Part shown: positions 1 to 5,749 of the stretch, piece by piece
How the letters are laid out: every line of letters begins with the position of its first letter
How positions within the stretch are numbered: the stretch's first letter is position 1
Assembly: GCA_013619105.1 (NCBI GenBank)
Contig: JABXKU010000012.1
Span: 1-41,475 of the forward strand
Source of the DNA: Desulfuromonadales bacterium
Lineage (GTDB): Bacteria; Desulfobacterota; Desulfuromonadia; Desulfuromonadales; Syntrophotaleaceae
Reading direction: 5' to 3'
Length of the DNA stretch: 41,475 nt
Notes under the pieces: model-generated
What the model saw: only the letters and a program-made list of their open reading frames with translations
Told to the model about the DNA's origin: nothing
Database searches by the model: none
Made by a program: the position numbers and the translations under genes

Positions 1-2
1 GA

Positions 3-589
3 TCACCTTTTGTGACGGTGGATTCTGAACATCACCATAAAAAGGATAGCTGGTGACTTGTCAAATTGATTCGCCGATATATACCGGACGAACTCTGTGC
101 CTCCCAGTATAGTTGAGGCAACCACGGCCTGCAAAGGGTTTCCTTATCCTCCGGGGAGTGCTTCTTCAACAAATTTCCGATACCGATTTTTCGCTTTTGC
201 AGCGCTTTTGCCGAAATAGCCGAGAAGAAATTCCGTAGTCAACCAAGCCGGCGTATGAATCCGCCTCGACGAGTATGGCCTTGTATCTCCCTTAAAAGAG
301 ATGACCAGCCCGTTTTCGGTTGATATTGAAATAGGTCGTGTAGGCCCCGTTAATATGCCCCATGATCTGTGCGAGGTTGCCCAGCGGGGTTTCCAACAGC
401 AGGTGGTAATGGTTATCCATCAGGCACCATGCATGAATGATGGCCCGGTAGCGAAACACCGCTGACTCCAGGTAAGAGAGAAGCTTTTCCCGGGCGGCTT
501 GGCTTTTGTATATGGAATTCTGATCATTGCCACGTGAAGTGACATGATAAAAAGTCCCCGGGGTACTGGATTCTTAAAGGGCGAGACAT
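3..589 (-). pseudogene. REP-associated tyrosine transposase (RAYT, Y1_Tnp family), decayed
   Basis: No single frame stays open, but three minus-strand frames read in succession give a RAYT-like protein. The ATG at 589-587 opens with MSRPLRIQYPG. After a one-base shift near 555 the reading is VTSRGND, then RYRAIIHAWCLMDNHYHLLLE, which carries the HxH-like NHYHLL metal-binding motif of Y1 transposases, then NLAQIMGHINGAY and RAGHLFKG. A second shift near 290 would restore RYKAILVEADSYAG. The conserved stretch that normally follows is missing, and the text resumes as WLTTEFLLGYFGK and RYRKFVEEAL. A last shift gives NPLQAVVASTILGG before a stop at 5-3. RAYTs are domesticated IS200/IS605-like nucleases that mobilise REP palindromes. 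At least three frameshifts and one internal deletion make this copy inactive. I saw no intact REP array beside it. Confidence 0.85.
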
Positions 590-654
590 GTCTTTACCCT
601 TCTGCGCGCTGTCCCGACGACGATAGCAGGAGATTTTGGCACGAGCCGACACGG

Positions 655-1557
655 CTAATACGCCTGAACCCCATACTTAAGCAACAATCTTGGCAGTATG
701 TCATCAAGATTTTGAACTTCCTTGTCTTGCAGCTCTATCAGATTGAAGCCATATTTATTATAAAGATCAATCTTCTTTTGCTTCCTGGCAATATACTTCT
801 GGTCGTTTTCGTAACCCCAATATTCAATGTAAACCTTGCCTGTCGGAATATAGAAATCCGAATAGACATCTTCCTCTATCGGAAGTTTCCTTTCATATGC
901 GTGGACTATTTCAGCCATATATAACCAGTTATCGATGAGCATTTCCGCCTTGGATCGGACAAAATGGCCATCGGTGCTCCGATGTTTTGCCTCGAATTTA
1001 TCCCTGAAACCCACTGCCGCAGATCCCGCGTTCACGCCGCTGCTGGGCGGCTGGACTGTTTGGGTGACACCGGTGCCTTTAACCTGGCCAATCGTCTCAA
1101 TCAGGGACTTGGTTTCAATAATTGAATTAGGCCACCGAACGTAGGGTATTCCTGACTTTCGATCCTCTGCCTGAATGCCACCTTGCTTCTTCCCTTGATC
1201 GGTAACCAGCCAGCCTTTAAGACCTTTGTTCACCCAGCCAAGTTCAGAGAGGATGAAATTGATTTTGTTGGCGGACAGCTCAAAGGTTTTCCCAACGGCC
1301 GTGGCCGTAAGTAAATTTTGCCCAGGCTTTTTGGCGGGAGTATTCGGTGGTTGGAGGCTGAGATCTTCTGGCCATACAATGTACTTGCCATATTGCGGCG
1401 ACTCTTTGTAGGCGCCCCCTCTTTTTTCACCGTCTTTGGTCAAAATCCATGCGGCACCATCTTTTTCAATCAGGCCGAGTTCCATCAAAGCGGCGAATAG
1501 TTCTTTGGCGGGTATGCAGAGTGTTTTTGAGAGGGCGGTTGTGGATATTTGTTTCAT
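655..1557 (-). CDS. Tandem winged-helix plus PD-(D/E)XK-like nuclease fusion protein (uncharacterised)
   Basis: 300 aa with no signal peptide or membrane segment. Residues 1-67 and 82-147 are two copies of one module: an ISTTALSKTL / LTATAVGKTF helix, a hydrophobic LMELGLI / LSELGWV helix, then a wing with W-x-LT-x-GxxxGG and a final V-x-W-P. This looks like a duplicated winged helix of the KilA-C type. A low-complexity linker (150-185) leads to residues 195-300, where RSKAEMLI (E205), YSDFYIP (D234) and VYIEYWGYE (E245), followed by a K-rich helix and NLIEL, have the spacing of a PD-(D/E)XK nuclease. Start choice: AGGAG lies about 9 nt before the ATG. No partner gene is visible; it stands alone in the accessory region next to the transposase relic. 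DNA binding and cleavage are inferred from pattern only and no family name is claimed. It could instead be a non-catalytic DNA-binding protein. Confidence 0.75.
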   Translation of the reverse strand: MKQISTTALSKTLCIPAKELFAALMELGLIEKDGAAWILTKDGEKRGGAYKESPQYGKYIVWPEDLSLQPPNTPAKKPGQNLLTATAVGKTFELSANKINFILSELGWVNKGLKGWLVTDQGKKQGGIQAEDRKSGIPYVRWPNSIIETKSLIETIGQVKGTGVTQTVQPPSSGVNAGSAAVGFRDKFEAKHRSTDGHFVRSKAEMLIDNWLYMAEIVHAYERKLPIEEDVYSDFYIPTGKVYIEYWGYENDQKYIARKQKKIDLYNKYGFNLIELQDKEVQNLDDILPRLLLKYGVQAY

Positions 1558-1713
1558 CAGATATGACTCCTGTTCATGCTTCTTAACTTGGGCAGATTTC
1601 CGGCAATGCCAAGGAGGTATTCAGTGTTTGATCGTCATGGCCCTGATTTTGCCCCCTAAAATGGGCCTATAAGCGGCTTTTGAGTGCCTTTGGGGAAGCA
1701 AAATCACGCATTT

Positions 1714-2187
1714 TCAATAAGTTAACTTGGTCCGACCCCAAGGTGCGCCGTTTTCTCTTTCCCACGATTCGAAATATTTATCAGCGTCGTCTCTTCCATA
1801 GCTTTGAAGAAAGGGGTGATAATTATTTACATATTCCCATTCTTCATGGTCGCTTACTTGGTGGGCAACATACTTTCTTACATGAAACAACGAGGAGAAA
1901 ATGGCTTCGTATGCTTCTTGTTTTTTTACCCAAATCTGCTGATTTATCCAGCTCTTTTCCGACAATTGAGTTCGTATGCCTTCAATTAAATTTGTGTTCT
2001 GCTCCAATTGGTTTTTAAGGCTAACGAAATCCTCTCTTTTTGCGTAATTCTTACCTTTTTCTTTAAGGTAGGAGGCAAGCCAGCCTCCAATGCCAGCGCA
2101 AATAATAACTATAAAATACGACGCCATATCAAGTGACTGATTGAACTGTATTGAGCTTAATAGCTTTACTATTTCTTGTTCAGTCAT
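1714..2187 (-). CDS. Hypothetical one-TM protein with coiled-coil segment
   Basis: 157 aa, not recognised. Residues 21-40 form one hydrophobic helix (MASYFIVIICAGIGGWLASY), followed by a K/R-rich stretch (LKEKGKNYAKRED). This predicts an inner-membrane anchor with the C-terminus in the cytoplasm. Residues 50-80 are polar and heptad-like (VSLKNQLEQNTNLIEGIRTQL), then comes a W/Y/H-rich tail (EEWEYVNNYHPFLQSYGRD). AAGGAACAATTA precedes the ATG, a reasonable ribosome site. It lies between the RDD protein upstream, separated by an attC-like site, and the winged-helix/nuclease protein downstream. All three point the same way, as genes of a cassette-like array do. Similar TM-plus-coil proteins are common accessory genes in Gram-negatives. 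Function unknown. Confidence 0.65.
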   Translation of the reverse strand: MTEQEIVKLLSSIQFNQSLDMASYFIVIICAGIGGWLASYLKEKGKNYAKREDFVSLKNQLEQNTNLIEGIRTQLSEKSWINQQIWVKKQEAYEAIFSSLFHVRKYVAHQVSDHEEWEYVNNYHPFLQSYGRDDADKYFESWERENGAPWGRTKLTY

Positions 2188-2204
2188 TAATTGTTCCTTG
2201 AAAC

Positions 2205-2302
2205 ATAACGTTTTTGATAACCGGCCGCATGCTGGCTTACGAACACCGCCAAATTATTCGAATTAAATAGCAGCCGTATATTCCGTCCGCGTTTATTTAG
2301 TT
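2205..2302 (-). repeat. attC-like recombination site (downstream of RDD gene)
   Basis: Read on the minus strand, the stretch begins AGATAAC and ends AACGTTATGT, with arms ATAAC/GTTAT as for R''/R'. Inside, TAAACGCGG near the left faces CCGGTTAT near the right as a possible L''/L' pair. The middle is long and poorly paired. The position directly after a short gene and directly before the next start codon is typical of integron cassettes. No intI gene is in the window, so this is an inference from pattern. Confidence 0.35.
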
Positions 2303-2315
2303 GTTATCTGTGGTT

Positions 2316-2780
2316 TTAGTTATTAAACACGACTGGTTCAGGCCCTGTGTTCTTACTTTTGACTACAACTGTACCTGCCAGCTTGTCGTGCCAACCTTGT
2401 TTTCTTTTGTCAAAAGCAACCCAGAAGATTCCAAGGCAAAGCGGCAGAATTGATACAATGTAAGCGAAGTATCTACCAATCAACTGGCCTGTGGACGCAG
2501 CATGGCCTGTATTTGCATCAAGTATTTTTGCCCTTATTGCCATTTTCCCTGGTGTAGCAGCTCGATAAATCCAAAATATGATGGTCGCAAAAGCTGGCAA
2601 TACCCATGAAATGAGAAAATCCCATGAGCCTGCTATCATTTCTTCTGATGTAAAATAATCAGTTCCATAGATACTGATCAAAAGCGGTACGGTAATAAGC
2701 ATAAGAAGAATTGTATCGATAATGGTTGCGCCAGTGCGCGACCAGAATCCCGCAAATTCGAGTTCTGTTTCCTCGTTCAT
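2316..2780 (-). CDS. RDD family membrane protein
   Basis: 154 aa from the ATG at 2780, chosen because AGGAGG sits 3-8 nt upstream; the longer open frame to 2831 starts inside an attC-like site. The sequence begins MNEETELEFAGFWSRTGATIID, where the R and D of the first helix match the RDD domain. Hydrophobic helices follow at about 20-40, 55-80 and 105-125. The family's C-terminal AFDKRKQGWHDKLAGT is present. RDD proteins are small inner-membrane proteins of mostly unknown role, some proposed as ion transporters. Here the gene is framed by two attC-like sites (2205-2302 and 2812-2890), which suggests a mobile cassette rather than a core gene. The fold call is firm. The physiological role is not known. 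Confidence 0.85.
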   Translation of the reverse strand: MNEETELEFAGFWSRTGATIIDTILLMLITVPLLISIYGTDYFTSEEMIAGSWDFLISWVLPAFATIIFWIYRAATPGKMAIRAKILDANTGHAASTGQLIGRYFAYIVSILPLCLGIFWVAFDKRKQGWHDKLAGTVVVKSKNTGPEPVVFNN

Positions 2781-2811
2781 GTTTCCTCCTGTGGATTTAT
2801 TGCATTTATTT

Positions 2812-2890
2812 GTTTGCCAGATAACGATCAACAGTAACCGGCGAGCGTAGCGAGTCCAGCCGAAGGCGATGGTTGACGGGCTGGTTAGGT
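2812..2890 (-). repeat. attC-like recombination site (upstream of RDD gene)
   Basis: On the minus strand it reads from CCTAACC to CGTTATC, with an inner GTCAAC ... GTTGAT pair at symmetric positions (R''-L'' / L'-R' layout). The centre is CTGGACTCGC/GCTCGCCGGTTA. The layout matches attC sites better than chance composition would, but arm pairing is imperfect. The central GAGCGTAGCGAG (2843-2854) also occurs in the hairpin repeat at 7804-7815. Confidence 0.35.
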
Positions 2891-2908
2891 TGCCTGATGG
2901 AGCGTGAG

Positions 2909-3184
2909 ATGAACCTTGACGAACAGATGAAAGAAGCAGGAATGCGGACTATTGATGAGATGGTCGCAAGCCTCACCGACAACACACTGCTGCTGACCAA
3001 GGAGGTGACAGACCTCGAATCCTTTGAGTGGTGGCTAGAAACCAGCTACCGCGAATTCCTTTCGATGCAAGCAGAAAGGGATATTAAAAAGCAGGATGGT
3101 GATGAGATGTATGAGTGGATCTTAGCCCATGCAGCACTCTTTGGGAGCGTGCTTGCCCACTACCGCCAAGCGATAGCAACCTAA
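2909..3184 (+). CDS. Small hypothetical protein
   Basis: 91 aa, not recognised. The open frame extends back to 2873, but that part overlaps the attC-like site. The ATG at 2909 has GGAG about 8 nt upstream and gives MNLDEQMKEAG, so I prefer it. The protein is acidic and mostly helical by composition, with DLESFEWWLETSYREFLS and MYEWILAHAALFGSVLAHYRQAI as amphipathic segments. It has no membrane helix, signal peptide or Cys pair. It is the only plus-strand gene in the left accessory block and directly precedes the TGGAAA dyad array. Codon use looks normal. The call as a real gene is moderate and no function is proposed. Confidence 0.5.
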   Translation: MNLDEQMKEAGMRTIDEMVASLTDNTLLLTKEVTDLESFEWWLETSYREFLSMQAERDIKKQDGDEMYEWILAHAALFGSVLAHYRQAIAT

Positions 3185-3192
3185 CATTGTTG

Positions 3193-3301
3193 ATAGGTGG
3201 AAAACTTTCCATCATATCACCCTTATATCTGGAAACATTTTCCATCTATCACGATATTAAAGGGCAAAAGTGGAAAATATCCCCTTGATTTTTCCACCTA
3301 T
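3193..3301. repeat. TGGAAA dyad array bounded by a 12-bp perfect inverted repeat
   Basis: ATAGGTGGAAAA (3193-3204) is repeated as its exact reverse complement at 3290-3301. Between them are the near-palindromes TGGAAAACTTTCCA (3198-3211) and TGGAAACATTTTCCA (3230-3244) and one more TGGAAAA at 3271. The first two are each followed by a TATCAC-like end, so they also form a direct repeat about 32 bp apart. The block contains no gene. It could be an operator array or a small mobile element. Confidence 0.6.
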
Positions 3302-3308
3302 TGATTTT

Positions 3309-3599
3309 TCAATTCATTTCTTTAAATATCGGCCACACTTTGATTTGGCGACCAAACATCTGGTACTCTGGCCACAATAAGTCTGGCCAAATTAAGCAAA
3401 AGCCATTCTCGTGGCTGCGCTTCGTATTGTCAACCTGAAAACAGCCCTGATCTATCATTGAGCGACCACGTGTTGTTAAAGGAGCACAGCAAATAAATGA
3501 ATGGTTTTCTGCTCCTGTACCTTCAATGAATAATACCCAGCGGGGTTCGCATATGCATAAAATGTTGGGAACCTTGACACCGCTTGATTCTGTCTGCAC
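3309..3599 (-). CDS. Hypothetical protein, possibly truncated at its 5' end
   Basis: Open frame of 96 codons, not recognised. It is rich in Cys and aromatic residues (ILCICEPRWVLFIEG, FICCAPL, FCLIWPDLLWPEYQMF). The only in-frame start near the 5' end is a GTG at 3599. That codon lies just after the terminator of the decayed htpG copy (3605-3638) and has no ribosome site. The frame may therefore be the 3' remainder of a gene cut off when the neighbouring duplicated segment arrived. It may also be a chance frame. No signal peptide or clear domain. Low confidence. Confidence 0.3.
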   Translation of the reverse strand: MQTESSGVKVPNILCICEPRWVLFIEGTGAENHSFICCAPLTTRGRSMIDQGCFQVDNTKRSHENGFCLIWPDLLWPEYQMFGRQIKVWPIFKEMN

Positions 3600-3604
3600 C
3601 GCGC

Positions 3605-3638
3605 TATAAAAAAAGGGGCGAACCGCAGTTCGCCCCTT
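3605..3638 (-). terminator. Rho-independent terminator of the decayed htpG copy
   Basis: Stem AAGGGGCGAAC / GTTCGCCCCTT with loop CGCA, followed on the minus strand by seven T. It is almost identical to the terminator after intact htpG at 5694-5724, so it is part of the same duplicated segment. Confidence 0.85.
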
Positions 3639-3643
3639 CCCTT

Positions 3644-3798
3644 CTATTCTATTTTTTTCCTGACTCGGCTCATACCAACAAGCTTCTCATAAATATTATT
3701 ACTGAGAGCTAAAAAAGCCACCATGCGCTCTTTATCGAAAGAACGTTGGCTGAGCATGGCCAAGTCGTAGACCTGCTCGACGAGCCTAATGGCCTGAC
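3644..3798 (-). pseudogene. htpG: 3' fragment of an htpG copy
   Basis: The minus strand encodes VEQVYDLAMLSQRSFDKERM and then VAFLALSNNIYEKLVGMS, against AEQVYDLAMLSQRSFDKERM / EAFLTRSNKILEKLGGMS at the C-terminus of the intact HtpG encoded at 5750-7603. The normal stop after GMS is changed to CGA and the frame runs on to a TAG at 3646-3644. Only about the last 40-50 codons are present, with no ATPase domain and no start, so it is a relic. It begins 4 nt after the stop codon of the diguanylate cyclase. The copy keeps its terminator. The likely origin is a duplication, or an insertion that regenerated the 3' end of htpG, followed by drift. Confidence 0.9.
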
Positions 3799-3802
3799 AA
3801 CT

Positions 3803-5470
3803 TTATTCTGCTATGAGTGAATCCCCCATGTGGGTATGTGTGGCGTGTTTACTATCGATAATTTCTGCCATATTGTTGGCAAATGTGAAGGTGTTTTTCC
3901 CTTTGCTTTTCGACACATACATTGCTTTGTCAGCATCTTTGATAATGCCGTCTATCGTGGTGTTTTCTATTGGGAAAAAACAGACACCTACACTGGCACT
4001 TATCTGGGCGACTGCTTGCTTTAATGGAAAGGGCTTTTCCACTTCGGACAAGAGTTTTTTTGTAAACACCTCAGCTCCATCCCTGCTAGGAACCTCCGAT
4101 AAGATAATCGTAAACTCATCACCACCCATACGAGCTACAGTATCTGAGCTTCGACAACAGTCTTTCATTCTTATTGCAACCAAGGTGAGCAGCTCGTCAC
4201 CAGCGTCATGACCCAAACTATCATTGATATGTTTGAACCCATCAAGGTCTATATACAACAAAGCACCTTGTCGTTCTCCACGTGTTGACAACAGTATGGC
4301 TTGGTTTAGACGATCAAAAAATAGGGCCCGGGTAGGTAGCCCAGTTAAACAGTCAAAATGGGCCATACTGAACAATTGTTCCTGAGATCGCTTCCATCGG
4401 GTGATCGAGAGGGCCAAGTACCAGGATAGAATTGCTACTAATAAAAACAATCCTGCTCCTAAGGTAAACAGGTTGACCGTTAAGCTTCTAGCGTAGGCGG
4501 AAATGGTGCTTGCAGAGATAAAGGATACTATTTTCCATGTTGAATCGCCCTTACTGATGGCGTCCATGTTAGTTTCTAAGCCCTTGAGTAAACCCGAATC
4601 AATCAAGCTGATGGTATCAAATGTGTAGACACCTTGAGGTGTCACAATCTGGCCTTTAGGTGTAGCCATAAACTGTTGCCATAGCTCCGGGTTCTGTTTA
4701 GCAAAACTGAGATCAGTTTTGTCTTTAAACATGAACCCCCACTCTTTTTTAGCAACAGGATGTTTCAACCAGTAACCCTCTGCATTTAACAACATCGTCT
4801 GGCCATGCGCTACAGAGCCTACGTCCTGAATTATATTCAGGAGGTTCTCTCCTAGATAGTTGAGTAGGATGATTCCTCTTTTGGAGCCAGATCTGTCATA
4901 AACAGGGGTTCCGATTCTGATCATTGGTTTATACGGGGTTTCAATTTCACCGTGTTCTACGTTCAAATCAAGGGGGGAAACATAAAAACTCCCTTGGCTT
5001 AATTTGAAGGCTTCAGCAAAATAGTAGCGCTGCTGTTTATTCTGCAATCTCTGTTCATCCACAATATGTGGATTCCCACTATTGAAATTAATTCGAGAAA
5101 TTTCTTTGCCATTTTCATCTAGGTAACGGATCTGGTCGTATTGTTTCCGGTTTTTAGTAAGGTTCAACAATTCGAGGTTAACTGATGAGAGATTTTGTTC
5201 GGTGGGATCTTGCAGATATGCTTGCAAATCATCTTGCCCTGCCAGAAACATGAGATCGCTGATGACTGAAGTAAAATAGTTGTGTACCACCATTCGCTGC
5301 AGAGTTATTGAATGCTGCTCTTCAACTTTAAGGCGTGTAGCATGGTTTCCTGCTTGGAAATTATAAAAAACCGTGATCATTCCACCAAGCAGTATGGCGA
5401 AGAAAACAAAAAGCAATAAAAATGGCTTCAGCGATTTTTTGAATAGCTGTGTCTGGGTAAATATGCGCAT
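3803..5470 (-). CDS. Membrane-bound diguanylate cyclase with periplasmic Cache-like sensor
   Basis: 555 aa. TM helix at 15-37, a periplasmic sensor of about 290 residues (40-330) with dCache-like content (YLDENGKEISRINF, GTPVYDRSGSKRGIILLNYLG, LLNAEGYWLKHP), TM helix at about 331-356, then a GGDEF domain from 370. The domain starts HFDCLTGLPTRALFFDRL and has an intact GGDEF at 449-453. An RxxD inhibitory site (RSSD, 440-443) lies five residues before it, so product feedback is expected. It makes cyclic di-GMP from two GTP in response to an unidentified periplasmic ligand. No EAL domain. GGAG lies 10 nt before the ATG. It is inserted between intact htpG upstream and the htpG 3' relic immediately downstream, so it probably came in with that rearrangement. 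Confidence 0.93.
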   Translation of the reverse strand: MRIFTQTQLFKKSLKPFLLLFVFFAILLGGMITVFYNFQAGNHATRLKVEEQHSITLQRMVVHNYFTSVISDLMFLAGQDDLQAYLQDPTEQNLSSVNLELLNLTKNRKQYDQIRYLDENGKEISRINFNSGNPHIVDEQRLQNKQQRYYFAEAFKLSQGSFYVSPLDLNVEHGEIETPYKPMIRIGTPVYDRSGSKRGIILLNYLGENLLNIIQDVGSVAHGQTMLLNAEGYWLKHPVAKKEWGFMFKDKTDLSFAKQNPELWQQFMATPKGQIVTPQGVYTFDTISLIDSGLLKGLETNMDAISKGDSTWKIVSFISASTISAYARSLTVNLFTLGAGLFLLVAILSWYLALSITRWKRSQEQLFSMAHFDCLTGLPTRALFFDRLNQAILLSTRGERQGALLYIDLDGFKHINDSLGHDAGDELLTLVAIRMKDCCRSSDTVARMGGDEFTIILSEVPSRDGAEVFTKKLLSEVEKPFPLKQAVAQISASVGVCFFPIENTTIDGIIKDADKAMYVSKSKGKNTFTFANNMAEIIDSKHATHTHMGDSLIAE

Positions 5471-5693
5471 ATTTTAAGTGCTCCGATTATTTCTAAAACA
5501 GTCTTCACCTAATGACTAAAATATAGATAACTTTTAAAATATACTGTGATTACAAACAGCTATCAACTGGAAAATTGTATCTAGTGATATTTGTCTGATA
5601 TCGTAAATACATATTGTCTGCTCTTTGAAAAAGAAGTGGATCTGCAGTGTCAATATGTCACTTACCTTTTCAAAGGTGGTCTAACCTATGCAC

Positions 5694-5724
5694 AAAAAAA
5701 GGGGCGAACCGCAGTTCGCCCCTT
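5694..5724 (-). terminator. Rho-independent terminator of htpG
   Basis: Stem of GGGGCGAAC / GTTCGCCCC with loop CGCA and a minus-strand T run (5694-5700), 26 nt after the htpG stop. It has a near-identical twin at 3605-3638. Confidence 0.9.
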
Positions 5725-5749
5725 CCATTCTATTCTATTTGTTCCTGAC

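Noticed and set aside
544-924. 126-codon plus-strand frame
   Set aside because: It overlaps the start of the transposase relic and the 3' end of the winged-helix/nuclease gene on the other strand, and has no family resemblance.
1558-1713. Possible attC between the TM-protein gene and the winged-helix/nuclease gene
   Set aside because: No paired TAAC/GTTA ends; only a chance GTTAAC at the gene end.
3176-3301. Possible third attC site after the 2909-3184 ORF (CCTAACATTG at the stop codon)
   Set aside because: No matching GTTRRRY end within the expected distance on either strand.
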